DNA from: Longimicrobium sp.
GTDB taxonomy: Bacteria > Gemmatimonadota > Gemmatimonadetes > Longimicrobiales > Longimicrobiaceae
Assembly: GCA_036389795.1 (NCBI GenBank)
Contig: DASVWD010000086.1
Location: 1 to 64,000, forward strand
Direction: 5' to 3'
DNA length: 64,000 bases
Each line of letters begins with the position of its first letter. Positions within the stretch are counted from its first letter, which is position 1. The notes beneath the pieces were generated by a model. The model was not told where the DNA came from and made no database searches. It worked only from the letters and a program-made list of their open reading frames with translations. This document shows, piece after piece, positions 1 through 8,282 of the stretch. A program made the position numbers and the translations under genes.

Positions 1-94
1 CGTGCGCTGTGACGGGCTTCGGTGCTCGCCGCGGGTAGCCCCCCTCCCCGGCCCTCCCCCCGCTGCGCGGTGGGAGGGAGAACTACAACCCGTT

Positions 95-139
95 TCATCC
101 TCCGTGGTCGCGCGCAGCGCGGTGGAAGACTCAGGATGA
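95..139. repeat. Intergenic inverted repeat TCATCCT...AGGATGA
   Basis: Seven-base arms TCATCCT and AGGATGA enclose a GC-rich centre and are followed by CAGAATG. The 165 bases before the first gene hold no convincing coding sequence, and this is their only visible structure. It resembles the GTAGATTCCTCGG...GGAATGACA repeats later in the window, which have the same kind of GGATGACA/GGAATGACA end. Kinship with them is inferred. Confidence 0.35.
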
Positions 140-165
140 CAGAATGGGGATCCGCGTATCCGCGC

Positions 166-636
166 TCAGCCGGCCAGCGCGGCCAGGAGCCGGTCGATCA
201 GCTCGGCCTGGGCGGGGTTGATCTTCTCCCGCGCCGTCGCGGGGTCGAACCAGGCGCAGCGGTCGACCTCGGGGAAGGTGAGCCATCGGCCGGAGCCGCG
301 CGGCCACTCGGTCCGCACCTCGTTGCTGGTGATCCCGGCCGGGTCGGCGTCGCCCTCGCAGGCCCAGGCGCGCACCCGCTTCCCGGCCTTCTGGCGGATC
401 TCGCCCAGGTCGAGGAAGGGGCCCTCGGAGCGGATTCCGGTCTCTTCCTCGAGCTCGCGGCGGGCGCAGGCGAGCGGCTCCTCGCCTTCGCCCACCTCGC
501 CCTTGGGGATGCTCCAGGCGCCCGCGTCCTTGTTCTTCCAGAACGGGCCGCCCGGGTGCGCCAGGAACACCTCCACCCCGCCCGCCGCGCGGCGGTAGAG
601 GAGGAGCCCGGCGCTCTCGCTGGCTCGCTGCGGCAT
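166..636 (-). CDS. Nudix hydrolase
   Basis: A 156-residue single-domain Nudix protein. The Nudix box is complete: a Gly, five residues, Glu, seven residues, then REL-EEETG-I, supplying the Mg-binding glutamates. The preceding KNKDAGAWSIPKGE stretch is typical of MutT-like hydrolases that cleave nucleoside diphosphates linked to another moiety. The substrate cannot be read from the sequence; diadenosine polyphosphates or oxidised dNTPs are family possibilities. The start MPQRASESAG leads directly into the first beta strand. The gene lies 28 bases after the 3' side of the next minus-strand gene's start region and may share its transcript. It should be a soluble cytoplasmic enzyme. Confidence 0.9.
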   Translation of the reverse strand: MPQRASESAGLLLYRRAAGGVEVFLAHPGGPFWKNKDAGAWSIPKGEVGEGEEPLACARRELEEETGIRSEGPFLDLGEIRQKAGKRVRAWACEGDADPAGITSNEVRTEWPRGSGRWLTFPEVDRCAWFDPATAREKINPAQAELIDRLLAALAG

Positions 637-664
637 GGGTCGGGAGACGGGGTGGGCGGGGCGC

Positions 665-1087
665 TCAGTGCTCCAGCGCCGTCTTGATGCGGCTTCCCAG
701 CTCCAGGTGGGCCAGCAGCACGTCGGGGTGGCGGGTGCGCACCTGCTCCAGGCGGGAGAGCTCGGGGGGCTCGTCGACGGGGGTGGCCACCAGCTCGCGC
801 ACGCGCTCCACGAACGCGCGGGCGGCCGGCTTCGAGATCGGCTCGCGGGCGGCCAGCGCCTCGTCGATCTCCACGATCAGCCCCGAGAAGGGGCGCAGCC
901 AGGCGAAGAACGGCTCTTCGATGAGCGCCTGCAGGAGCTGCGCGTTGGTCACCGGCCCGCGCCCGCGCTCGAAGTCGATGCGCTCGGCGTCGATGAGCGC
1001 CTTGTGCAGCCGGAGCAGCCCGCGGCGCACTTCCACCAGGCTGTCGCGGACGGGGTCCGGGTACGATCGTCGGCTGAATTGGGGCAT
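665..1087 (-). CDS. Conserved hypothetical protein, helical
   Basis: A 140-residue protein with no family I can name. It begins MPQFSRRSYPDPVRDSLVEVRRGLL and looks almost entirely alpha-helical, with charged amphipathic segments, no signal peptide and no membrane span. The central stretch LLQALIEEPFFAWLRPFSGLIVEIDEAL and the C-terminal HLELGSRIK could form a helical bundle. The Nudix gene follows 28 bases downstream on the same strand, so the two may be co-transcribed. Codon use matches the neighbours, which supports real coding. No function is proposed. Confidence 0.7.
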   Translation of the reverse strand: MPQFSRRSYPDPVRDSLVEVRRGLLRLHKALIDAERIDFERGRGPVTNAQLLQALIEEPFFAWLRPFSGLIVEIDEALAAREPISKPAARAFVERVRELVATPVDEPPELSRLEQVRTRHPDVLLAHLELGSRIKTALEH

Positions 1088-1403
1088 CCGGCACCTCTGG
1101 TGAGTGGAAACATCTGCCCACTCGCGTGGAAAAAGCGCGCCAGCGGCGGGTTTTCGAGGCTTAATGGGCCGGGCGCGGGTCGGGGCTCGTACCTGGAAGC
1201 TAAAGCTGGGTTCCGGTCCGTGGAAGCATCGTGTCCTCCGCGGGAGGCGGAGCCGGCAACGCCCGGAGGTGGAGGCGCTCCCCGGTTTGTGAGCAATCCC
1301 GGAGAAGCGAATTCGGAGCGCCGGGCCGATTTTTCACGCCCTGCCCGCCGAGCCGGCGCTCTCCGGATCGGCCGCCGCCAGCCTCCAGCGGAAGGAGCCC
1401 CGC
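1088..1403. other. Divergent intergenic region
   Basis: A 316-base gap between a minus-strand gene and a plus-strand gene, so it should hold promoters for both. I see no clear sigma-70 boxes. The right end carries a good ribosome binding site (GGAAGGAG) for the plus-strand gene. No small gene is evident. Confidence 0.4.
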
Positions 1404-1931
1404 ATGACCACGGACGCACCGGCCCTCGCCCGCCCGACCACGACTCTGGATGCGCTCCCGGGGGCGGCGCGGGACCGCTACGCGACCGCGCTCAAGCTGT
1501 TCATGGCGGTGGTGCTGGCGCACTGGGCGGAGCACCTGGTGCAGGCGTGGCAGGTGTGGGTGCTCGGCTGGCCGCGCCACCACTCGCGGGGCGTGCTGGG
1601 GCAGGCGTTCCCGTGGCTGGTGCACTCCGAGGCGCTGCACTACGGCTACGCCGTCGTGATGCTGGCCGGCCTGTTCCTGCTGCGCGGGGCGTTCACGGGG
1701 CGGGCGGGCGCGTGGTGGATGGCGGCGTTCTGGCTCCAGGTCTGGCACCACTTCGAGCACCTGCTGCTCATCGCGCAGGCCACGCTGGGCACCAACCTGG
1801 CCGGCCGGCCCGTGCCGACGAGCGTCGTCCAGCTCTTCGTCCCCCGCATCGAGCTGCACCTGTTCTACAACACCGTCGTCTTCGTGCCGATGGTCGTGGC
1901 GCTGGTGCTACGGGCTCGGAGACGAAACTAG
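1404..1931 (+). CDS. Histidine-rich integral membrane protein
   Basis: A 175-residue membrane protein with about four hydrophobic segments (residues near 30-50, 75-95, 100-120 and 150-170). Histidines sit at membrane edges in HWAEHLVQ, HSEALHYGY, WHHFEHLLL and ELHLFYN. The spacing recalls di-metal membrane enzymes, but it does not match the fatty-acid desaturase or hydroxylase signatures, so I do not assign an enzyme. GGAAGGAG lies eight bases before the ATG and supports the start. A strong hairpin follows the gene. It appears to be a single-gene unit. Confidence 0.75.
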   Translation: MTTDAPALARPTTTLDALPGAARDRYATALKLFMAVVLAHWAEHLVQAWQVWVLGWPRHHSRGVLGQAFPWLVHSEALHYGYAVVMLAGLFLLRGAFTGRAGAWWMAAFWLQVWHHFEHLLLIAQATLGTNLAGRPVPTSVVQLFVPRIELHLFYNTVVFVPMVVALVLRARRRN

Positions 1932-1997
1932 CGTTCCCACGCTGGCGCTGTCCGGAGCGCGCCTCCGCTAGACCGAAGTGCTGGGGGATACGGCTGA

Positions 1998-2032
1998 AAG
2001 GGAGAGGGGACGCGGTGCGTCCCCTCTCCCTT
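1998..2032. terminator. Bidirectional terminator hairpin
   Basis: A perfect 16-base stem (AAGGGAGAGGGGACGC and its complement) with a three-base loop sits between converging genes. A run of three As flanks the left arm and TTC ends the right arm. It probably ends transcription from both sides. Confidence 0.75.
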
Positions 2033-2042
2033 CATGCTCTCA

Positions 2043-2417
2043 TCAGGCAGCTCGGGATGTGATCTTTCCGGCCTGCAACGAGGTGATGGGGATGAGCTCG
2101 TTCGGCCCGGGAGTGTACGCCGAGAGAGTCAGGAACTCGCTGACGGGTGCGGCTTGCATGATCGCCAGCGCGAGGTTCCGCAGATCCGTGGAGAGCTCGG
2201 CGAGCCCGGTGAGCGGGAAGCTGCGAGGCCCGATCTCCGTCTGCTGCGCCAGGAGGGAGTAGTCGAAAAGGGTCAGGCCCACCGCGGCCCGCTTGCTCTT
2301 GTCGACACGCAGCAGGATGTGCTCGTTCAACTCGATCCCGGTAGCGCTCTCGCCCGGTGCGAACGCGACGTACAGCGTATCGCTGGGCTCGTCATAGCGG
2401 ATCCGTGGCTCGGGCAT
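2043..2417 (-). CDS. DUF2283-type protein, possible antitoxin partner
   Basis: A 124-residue protein whose N-terminal half has the DUF2283 pattern (IRYDEPSDTLYVAF...GIELNEHILLRVD). In this family the short beta-rich domain often lies beside a small toxin-like protein. The C-terminal half (residues 60-124) is longer than the usual DUF2283 domain and has no recognised motif. The start is three bases after the stop of the upstream nuclease-like gene, so the two form one tight operon. An immunity or antitoxin role is inferred from the pairing alone. Confidence 0.7.
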   Translation of the reverse strand: MPEPRIRYDEPSDTLYVAFAPGESATGIELNEHILLRVDKSKRAAVGLTLFDYSLLAQQTEIGPRSFPLTGLAELSTDLRNLALAIMQAAPVSEFLTLSAYTPGPNELIPITSLQAGKITSRAA

Positions 2418-2420
2418 GGC

Positions 2421-2744
2421 TCAGCCTACCTCCTTCTGGAACGCCGTGACGACATAGTTGTTGGAGTACGGAGTCCCATCCTCGCTCTGGCCGAAGCGGA
2501 AGAGAACGATCGCCACGACGTGCGTGTTGTCCATGGGCAGGTTCGGGAAGCGTTTCGAATACCGGTACTTCTGGGGATTCAGCGAGTCCTGCAGCCGCTG
2601 TCCCGACCGGATGGCGTCCCGAAGCTCACCCTCGTGCCCATGCATCTCCGGATGGCCTTCTACGATGTGCTCCCATCGCTCGTCAGTGAGATAGATCTCG
2701 TTACCCCAACGATCGTGGACCACCCACCGTCTGCCATCCGTCAT
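2421..2744 (-). CDS. Small nuclease-like protein, possible BECR-fold toxin
   Basis: A 107-residue protein. Its N-terminus, WVVHDRWGNEIYLTDERWEHIVEGHPEM, matches the pattern of phage/plasmid-type BECR (Barnase-EndoU-ColicinE5/D-RelE) small nucleases: a WG/G-N-x-I-x-L-T strand-turn followed by RWxHI and HPE. Conserved His and Arg residues (HI, HPE, KYRYSKRF) could be catalytic. It is the first gene of a two-gene operon with a DUF2283 protein. A toxin role is family-level inference, and no activity is demonstrated. No signal peptide is present, so it should act in the cytoplasm. Confidence 0.6.
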   Translation of the reverse strand: MTDGRRWVVHDRWGNEIYLTDERWEHIVEGHPEMHGHEGELRDAIRSGQRLQDSLNPQKYRYSKRFPNLPMDNTHVVAIVLFRFGQSEDGTPYSNNYVVTAFQKEVG

Positions 2745-2833
2745 GGAGGCTTCGCAACTGAAAGGTTGGGAGAGACGAGCAGAAAGACAAGCCAGTTGTC
2801 GCCTCTCCGCCTATGAAAGGATGCTGGAAGATG

Positions 2834-2863
2834 GCCCGGGAGAGTCGTCGGACTCTCCCGGGC
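2834..2863 (-). terminator. Terminator of ettA
   Basis: A perfect 13-base stem (GCCCGGGAGAGTC and complement) with a four-base loop lies 11 bases past the ettA stop. No clear U-tract follows. Confidence 0.7.
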
Positions 2864-2873
2864 GATCCGGCTC

Positions 2874-4562
2874 TCACGCCCGCACCAGCTTCTTGTAGCG
2901 GATGCGGTGGGGGGTGTCGGCCTCGGCGCCCAGGCGGCGCTTGCGGTCGGCCTCGTACTCGCGGTAGTTGCCCTCGTGCCACACCACGCGGCCCTCGTCC
3001 TCGAAGGCCAGGATGTGCGTGCAGATGCGGTCCAGGAACCAGCGGTCGTGGCTGATCACCATGGCGCAGCCGGCGAACTCCAGCAGCGCGTCCTCCAGCG
3101 CCCGCAGCGTGTCCACGTCCAGGTCGTTGCTGGGCTCGTCCAGCAGGATCAGGTTGCCGCCACGCTGCAGCGTCTTGGCCATGTGCACCCGGTTGCGCTC
3201 GCCGCCCGAGAGGACCTTCACCGGCTTCTGCTGGTCCGATCCCCGGAAGCCGAACCAGCTGCAGTAGGCGCGCGCGTTCACCTCGCCGCGGCCCAGCCGG
3301 ATGGTGTCCTGCCCGCCCGAGATCTCCTGGTAGACGGTCTTGTCGCCGTCCAGCGTGTCGCGGCTCTGGTCCACGTAGGCCATCTCCACCGTGGAGCCCA
3401 CCTTGAGCGTCCCGCCGTCCGGCGTCTCCTTCCCGGTGATCATGCGGAAGAGCGTGGTCTTGCCGGCGCCGTTGGGCCCCACCACGCCCACGATGCCGCC
3501 CCGCGGCAGGCGGAACGAGAGGCCGTCGATCAGCAGGCGGTCCTCGTAGCCCTTGGCCAGGCTCTCGGCCACCACCACCTCGTCGCCCAGGCGGGGGCCG
3601 TTGGGGATCACGATCTCGGCGCGGGAGAGCTTCTCGCGCGGGTCCTCGGCCAGCATCTGCTCGTACGAGTGGAGCCGCGCCTTGCTCTTGGCCTGGCGGG
3701 CGCGCGGGGCCATGCGCACCCACTCCAGCTCGCGCTCCAGCGTGCGCTGGCGGGCGGACGACTGCTTCTCCTCGCGCCGGAGCCGCTCCTGCTTCTGCTC
3801 CAGCCAGCTCGAGTAGTTGCCCTTCCAGGGGATCCCCTCGCCGCGGTCGAGCTCCAGGATCCACTCGGCCACGTTGTCCAGGAAGTAGCGGTCGTGCGTG
3901 ATGGCCACGATGGTGCCCTTGAACTCGGCCAGGTGGTGCTCCAGCCAGGCCACGCTCTCCGCGTCCAGGTGGTTGGTGGGCTCGTCCAGCAGGAGCATGT
4001 CGGGCTCCTCGAGCAGCACCTTGCAGAGCGCCACCCGGCGCTTCTCGCCGCCGGAGAGCGTCTCCACGCGCGCGTCGGGCGGCGGCAGCCGGAGCGCCTC
4101 CATGGCGATGTCGATCTTGCGGTCCAGCTCCCACGCCCCCGCCGCGTCGATGGCGTCCTGCAGCCGTGCCTGCTCCTCCAGGAGCGCGTTCATCTCCTCG
4201 TCGGTGGAGACGTCGCCGAACGACATGTTCACCTCGTCGAAGCGGCGCAGCAGGTCGCGGATGTGCCGCACGCCCTCCTCCACGTTGCCGCGCACGTCGA
4301 GCGCCGGGTCCAGCTCGGGCTCCTGCGACAGGTACGAGATGCGGGTGCCCTCGGCGGGCCAGGCCTCGCCGTTGAAGTCGCGGTCGACGCCGGCCATGAT
4401 GCGCAGCAGGCTGCTCTTGCCGCTGCCGTTGGGGCCCACCACGCCGATCTTGGCGCCGGGGTAGAACGAGAGCCAGATCCCCTTCAGGATCGTGCGGTTG
4501 GGGGGGACGACCTTGGTCAGGTCCTTCATCACGAAGATGAACTTGCTCGTATCCAGAGTCAT
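2874..4562 (-). CDS. ettA: Energy-dependent translational throttle protein EttA (ABC-F)
   Basis: A 562-residue ABC-F protein, close to the usual 555 residues for EttA. Two nucleotide-binding domains are intact: Walker [10 protein letters not shown] and GPNGAGKTT, signatures LSGGEKRR and LSGGERNR, and Walker [12 protein letters not shown] and [11 protein letters not shown]. The inter-domain linker carries [15 protein letters not shown], typical of EttA. ABC-F proteins bind the ribosomal E site; EttA gates the first elongation steps according to ATP/ADP ratio. There are no membrane domains. I chose the ATG giving [17 protein letters not shown] because family homology begins there; a longer in-frame extension is unlikely. 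Confidence 0.95.
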   Translation of the reverse strand: MTLDTSKFIFVMKDLTKVVPPNRTILKGIWLSFYPGAKIGVVGPNGSGKSSLLRIMAGVDRDFNGEAWPAEGTRISYLSQEPELDPALDVRGNVEEGVRHIRDLLRRFDEVNMSFGDVSTDEEMNALLEEQARLQDAIDAAGAWELDRKIDIAMEALRLPPPDARVETLSGGEKRRVALCKVLLEEPDMLLLDEPTNHLDAESVAWLEHHLAEFKGTIVAITHDRYFLDNVAEWILELDRGEGIPWKGNYSSWLEQKQERLRREEKQSSARQRTLERELEWVRMAPRARQAKSKARLHSYEQMLAEDPREKLSRAEIVIPNGPRLGDEVVVAESLAKGYEDRLLIDGLSFRLPRGGIVGVVGPNGAGKTTLFRMITGKETPDGGTLKVGSTVEMAYVDQSRDTLDGDKTVYQEISGGQDTIRLGRGEVNARAYCSWFGFRGSDQQKPVKVLSGGERNRVHMAKTLQRGGNLILLDEPSNDLDVDTLRALEDALLEFAGCAMVISHDRWFLDRICTHILAFEDEGRVVWHEGNYREYEADRKRRLGAEADTPHRIRYKKLVRA

Positions 4563-4717
4563 CGAAACACCTGCGCGGGTTGGACGGTAGTACGGGCGCG
4601 GCCAATCTAAGCGGACGCCGCCGCCCGCGCAGGCCCCCTCCGGCAGGGTTGACAGAAGCCGCCGCCCCCGCACGTTTGGGAAGGGACGGGAAGGGCCTCT
4701 CGCAGGACGATGCGCGC

Positions 4718-5107
4718 ATGCGGTTCCACATCGACACCGCCGACCCGCGGCCCGTGCACGTGCAGATCGTGGACGAGGTGCGGCGCGCGCTGATCCTGGG
4801 CACCCTGCACGCCGACGACCCGCTCCCGCCGGTGCGCGACCTGGCGGCGGAGCTCAGGGTGAACCCCGGCACGGTGGCCCGCGCCTACCGCGCGCTGGAG
4901 AGCGAGGGCGTCGTCGCGGTGCGCTGGGGCGAGGGGCCGGTGGTGGCCCCCGGCGAGGCGGGGCCCGAGGAGCGGCGCGCCCTGGCCCGCAGGGTCGCCC
5001 AGGCCGCGCTGCGCGACGCGCGGCGCAACGGCCTCTCCGCCGAAGAGCTGATCGACGCCCTGCGCGAGGCCGCGGGCGAGCCCACTTCCACCCCGGAGCC
5101 CGGATGA
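4718..5107 (+). CDS. GntR-family regulator, YtrA type
   Basis: A 129-residue short GntR regulator. The winged helix spans about residues 10-75 ([55 protein letters not shown]), followed by a short helical tail without a ligand domain, as in the YtrA subfamily. These usually repress the ABC transporter operon they head. Here the stop overlaps the start of an ABC ATPase by four bases (ATGA), and a permease follows, so autoregulation of this operon is likely. The ATG at [13 protein letters not shown] is chosen because the family begins there. Confidence 0.9.
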   Translation: MRFHIDTADPRPVHVQIVDEVRRALILGTLHADDPLPPVRDLAAELRVNPGTVARAYRALESEGVVAVRWGEGPVVAPGEAGPEERRALARRVAQAALRDARRNGLSAEELIDALREAAGEPTSTPEPG

Positions 5108-6027
5108 GCTTCCACCTCCCGGTCCGCCTGGACGCCGGCGCCCTCACGGTGCGCACCGACGGCCTCTCCAGGCGCTTCGGGCCCGAGTTCAGCCTTCGGG
5201 ACGTCGGGCTCCAGGTGCCCGAGGGCGCCGTCTACGTGCTGGTGGGGCCCAACGGGGCGGGGAAGACCACCACGCTCAAGATCCTCCTGGGGCTGCTGCG
5301 CCCCGACGCCGGCCTCGTGGACGTGCTGGGGATGGACCCGCGCGCGCAGGGGCCGCGGGTGCGGGCGCAGGTGGGGTACGTCCCCGAGCGCACCGACTGG
5401 GGGTACCCGTGGATGCGCGTGGGGCGGATGCTGGAGCACCACGCGGTCTACTTCCCGGCGTGGGACGCGGCGTACGCGGCGCGCCTGGCCCACGCCTTCG
5501 AGCTGCCGCTGCACAAGCCGCTCGGCAGGCTGTCGAAGGGCCTCGCCCGCCGCGTCCACCTGACGCTGGCCCTGGCCCACCGCCCGCCGCTCCTGCTGCT
5601 GGACGAGCCCACCGACGGGCTGGACCCGGTGATGCGCGACGAGACGCTGGGGATGCTGGCCGAGCACGTGGCCGAGACCGGGTGCACGGTGCTGGTCTCC
5701 ACCCACCTGGTGCACGAGGTCGACCGCCTGGCCGACCACCTGGGGGTGATCCGCGACGGGCGGCTCACGGCGCAGCTCGCCCGCGACACGCTGCACCGCA
5801 TGCTGCGCCGCTACCGCGCCGACATCCCCGAGGGGTGGCGCGGGGTCCCCGGCCTGGACGGCACCGTGGTCAAGCGCGGCGGCGTGGGCCGGGAGATCCA
5901 GTGGAGCGTCTGGGGCGACGAGCCCGAGGTGGTGGGGCTGCTCGCCGCCAGCGGCGCCACCGTGCGCGACGCCGCCCCCCTGACGCTGGAAGACGCGGCA
6001 ATCGCCCTCCTCAGCCGAAAGGAGTAA
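5104..6027 (+). CDS. ABC transporter ATP-binding protein (YtrB-like)
   Basis: A 307-residue ATPase with Walker [11 protein letters not shown] (about residues 49-58), Q-loop GYVPERTD, signature LSKGLARRV in place of LSGGQ (common in YtrB/YhcH-type ATPases) and Walker B LLLLDEPTDGLD with the H-loop STHLVHE. A C-terminal extension of about 90 residues has no recognised motif. The gene overlaps the GntR gene by four bases and precedes the permease by five. The operon probably exports a compound or handles envelope stress, as YtrA-regulated systems do. The substrate is unknown. Confidence 0.92.
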   Translation: MSFHLPVRLDAGALTVRTDGLSRRFGPEFSLRDVGLQVPEGAVYVLVGPNGAGKTTTLKILLGLLRPDAGLVDVLGMDPRAQGPRVRAQVGYVPERTDWGYPWMRVGRMLEHHAVYFPAWDAAYAARLAHAFELPLHKPLGRLSKGLARRVHLTLALAHRPPLLLLDEPTDGLDPVMRDETLGMLAEHVAETGCTVLVSTHLVHEVDRLADHLGVIRDGRLTAQLARDTLHRMLRRYRADIPEGWRGVPGLDGTVVKRGGVGREIQWSVWGDEPEVVGLLAASGATVRDAAPLTLEDAAIALLSRKE

Positions 6028-6032
6028 GCCCC

Positions 6033-6827
6033 ATGTCCGAGACGTTCCTGCACCCCCTCCCCGCCCGCGGCCCGGTGGTCCGCGAGCAGTTCCGCTCGGT
6101 GGGGCTGTCGCTGCGGCGCGAGGCGCTGGCGGTGGGCGGCATCCTGGGGATCTTCACCGGGCTCACGGCGTGGGCGCGGCTCAACGGCGTCCACGGGATG
6201 TCGGTGGACCTGGTGCCCGAGGCGGGGATCCCCGTGTTCCTGCTGGCGCTCTTCGCCCCCCTGGCCGTGTGGAAGGGCGAGGCCCCCGGGGGGCGCGGCT
6301 ACCACCTGTCGATGCCGGTGCCGCACGGGCCGCACGCGCTGCTCAAGAGCGCCTCGGGGCTGCTCTGGCTGCTGGCGGCGGTGGTCGGCTACCTGGCCTG
6401 GCTGGGGGTGATGGCGGTGGCCACGGGCGGCGACATCGGCCGGTCGTACTACGGCCCGCACGGGTACATCCCCACCTGGTGGCGGTGGGCGGCGATCTTC
6501 ACGGGGGCGGTCACCATGTACGGGCTCGGCACGGCGCTGGCGCTCCGGACGGTGCACCCCTGGCGGTGGCTGGCGGGCGGGGCGTTCGGGTACCTGGTGC
6601 TCTCGGCGTGGAACGCGACCTCGAACGGCGAGAACCCGCTCTACCACGTCGTCCGGAGCCTGTGGAGCGGCCGCTACGGCCTGGGCACCGCGCTCACCGG
6701 CATCGCCCGCGGCTGGGGATACCACTACGGCTTCGGCGCGTCGACGTGGCTCACCGCGGCGTGGCTGTGGCTGGGGATCGCCGTGGCGGTGGCCGTCATC
6801 GCGGCGTACAACCAGCCCGAGCGCTGA
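6033..6827 (+). CDS. ABC transporter permease
   Basis: A 264-residue membrane protein with about six hydrophobic segments and no recognised enzyme motif. It is the third gene of the GntR-ATPase-permease operon. The Shine-Dalgarno AAAGGAG lies inside the end of the upstream gene, consistent with translational coupling. The N-terminus MSETFLHPLPARGPVVREQFRS is cytoplasmic-looking. A long Trp/Tyr-rich loop (residues about 125-160) should be extracytoplasmic. The assignment rests on context and topology more than on sequence motifs. Confidence 0.82.
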   Translation: MSETFLHPLPARGPVVREQFRSVGLSLRREALAVGGILGIFTGLTAWARLNGVHGMSVDLVPEAGIPVFLLALFAPLAVWKGEAPGGRGYHLSMPVPHGPHALLKSASGLLWLLAAVVGYLAWLGVMAVATGGDIGRSYYGPHGYIPTWWRWAAIFTGAVTMYGLGTALALRTVHPWRWLAGGAFGYLVLSAWNATSNGENPLYHVVRSLWSGRYGLGTALTGIARGWGYHYGFGASTWLTAAWLWLGIAVAVAVIAAYNQPER

Positions 6828-6838
6828 ATCTGGCGGCG

Positions 6839-7588
6839 GTGTTCGGAACCGAAGCGCGCCGGACGGCCCCTCTCCCCGGGGTCGTCCGGCGCGCTTCGTC
6901 TTTCCTGCTCCTGGCCGCGGTGATCGCCTGCCGCCCCGATGGGGAGCCGGCGCGGGAGGCGGTGCGGGAAGCGGCGCCGGTGTACGGCTGCTACTGGCCG
7001 GCGGTGGACACGGCGGGGTGGCAGGTGGTGGACGCGGGGCCGTTCGTCTTCAAGGCGCCGCCGGAGCTCCGCGAGCAGGTGGTGACGGGGGTGGACACTT
7101 ACGTGGGCACCTGGCTGGCGGGGGAGCGGGCGCTGGCCTTCGACTATGGACCGCGCACCACCGACCCGCGCGAGCGCCCCGACACCGTCCCCGGCGCGGG
7201 GTGGTCGTGCGAGACACCGATCGGCGGGCGGGCGGCGGTGGTCCGCGCCAGCGTGCGCGAGGTGCCGGGGGCGTCGGGAGCGACGGCGCGGCACGCCGTG
7301 GCCGAGGGGTGGTGGCGCGACGCGGGAGACGGCAACCGGCTGCTGGTGATCGGGTGGGGGCCGGCGGCGGACTCGGCGGGGCGGGCGGCGGCGCTGGCGG
7401 TGATCCACTCGGTGAGGTTCCGCACCGCCTGGACCGCCGCCGACAGCCTGCGCCAGCTCCACCGCTTCTGCCGGATGCTCCAGGCCCGGGCCGCGCGCGA
7501 CACCGCCTCCCGCCGCGAGTGGGAGGAGCGGCGCCCCTCCTGTCCCTCCGGCCAGCCGCCGCCGACGGACTACGAGAGCGTCCGATAG
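6839..7588 (+). CDS. Probable lipoprotein of unknown function
   Basis: About 249 residues if the in-frame GTG at the 5' end is the start. I found no ATG and no good ribosome binding site, so the start is uncertain. A hydrophobic stretch SSFLLLAAVIAC ends in a lipobox-like VIAC, suggesting lipid attachment at that Cys. The mature part has GCYWPAVDTAGWQVVDAGPFVFKAPPEL, typical of secreted proteins with a PsbP-like or beta-sandwich opening, but I cannot name a family. Several Cys residues (near GWSCETPIG, HRFCRML, RPSCPS) could form disulfides. A terminator-like hairpin overlaps the first codons, which is odd. Confidence 0.6.
   Translation: MFGTEARRTAPLPGVVRRASSFLLLAAVIACRPDGEPAREAVREAAPVYGCYWPAVDTAGWQVVDAGPFVFKAPPELREQVVTGVDTYVGTWLAGERALAFDYGPRTTDPRERPDTVPGAGWSCETPIGGRAAVVRASVREVPGASGATARHAVAEGWWRDAGDGNRLLVIGWGPAADSAGRAAALAVIHSVRFRTAWTAADSLRQLHRFCRMLQARAARDTASRREWEERRPSCPSGQPPPTDYESVR
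6851..6897 (+). terminator. Terminator of the GntR-ABC operon
   Basis: A perfect 14-base stem (GAAGCGCGCCGGAC and complement) with a 19-base loop begins 23 bases after the permease stop, with GTCTTTCC after it. It overlaps the putative 5' end of the next gene. Confidence 0.6.
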
Positions 7589-7647
7589 GCGGGACTGCGT
7601 CCTGCCGCTCTGCCGAGAATCGTTTGGGAACAAGTCCTGGAAAAGCC

Positions 7648-7696
7648 TCACACAGAGGAACAGAGAAACGGAGGGCTTCTCTGTTCCTCTGTGTGA
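7648..7696. repeat. Long intergenic palindrome (CACxCAGAG family)
   Basis: Perfect 20-base arms (TCACACAGAGGAACAGAGAA and complement) around a nine-base loop. Related palindromes lie near 25.6 kb and 31.9 kb. It may act as a terminator, but the relatives in different contexts point to a dispersed repeat. Confidence 0.75.
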
Positions 7697-7754
7697 TTCC
7701 AAGCTGTTATGGCCGGTAAGGCGTCGAACCGTACCCGGGTGTTCCAGATCGTGA

Positions 7755-8204
7755 ATCGCAATCCGGACGGAGTTTCCGGGACAGGTCGCCGTGGTCTACC
7801 GGCATTCGCCGCTGGCGAGCCACCCGTTCGCCGTCGCCGCAGCACGGGCCAGCGAGTGTGCCGGACGGCAGGACCGCTTCGAGGCTTATCACGACGCGCT
7901 CTTCGTCGAGCAGGAGTCGATCGGGCTGGCGTCCTGGACGCGCTTCGCGACGGAGGCGGCGCTGCCGGACATTCCCGCGTTCGAGCGGTGCCTGGCCGAT
8001 GCGGGCCCGAGCGACAACCTCGGGCGCGACACCCTGGACGCCAGACGACTGCGCGTGGACGGCACGCCGACCTTCCTGGTCAACGGTCTGCGTTTCGACG
8101 GAACACCCCCGCTGGAGATGCTGCGCGCCTACGTTCGGCGCGCGGTGGCAGCGGCTGAGCCCCCAGGGAGCGAGGAACTCGCGGCCCGCCAGCGCACGCG
8201 CTGA
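7755..8204 (+). pseudogene. DsbA-family thiol oxidoreductase, N-terminally truncated
   Basis: The open frame encodes the C-terminal two thirds of a DsbA-like thioredoxin-fold protein: FPGQVAVVYRHSPLASHPFA, the helical insert with SECAGRQDRFEAYHDALF, and the cis-Pro region VDGTPTFLVNG. An in-frame stop lies just before codon IAIRTEF, and no CxxC active site or first beta strand is found upstream. The only start is a GTG inside the fold. Without the N-terminal strand and CxxC this cannot be a normal oxidoreductase. The long palindrome lies 60 bases upstream, close to the break. A degraded remnant is the likeliest reading; a frameshift or sequencing fault is less likely. Confidence 0.65.
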
Positions 8205-8282
8205 TCGCTCACCAGGCACGTTGGCCGGCTGGCCAGCATGGCGTGCGGAGACACTCAACTTTCATTCGGGAGGGGTCCCGTG

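Noticed and set aside
2701-4872. A long second minus-strand frame over ettA
   Set aside because: Same strand but a different frame; the translation is Arg/Gly/Ala-rich and has no ABC motifs, unlike the true ettA frame.
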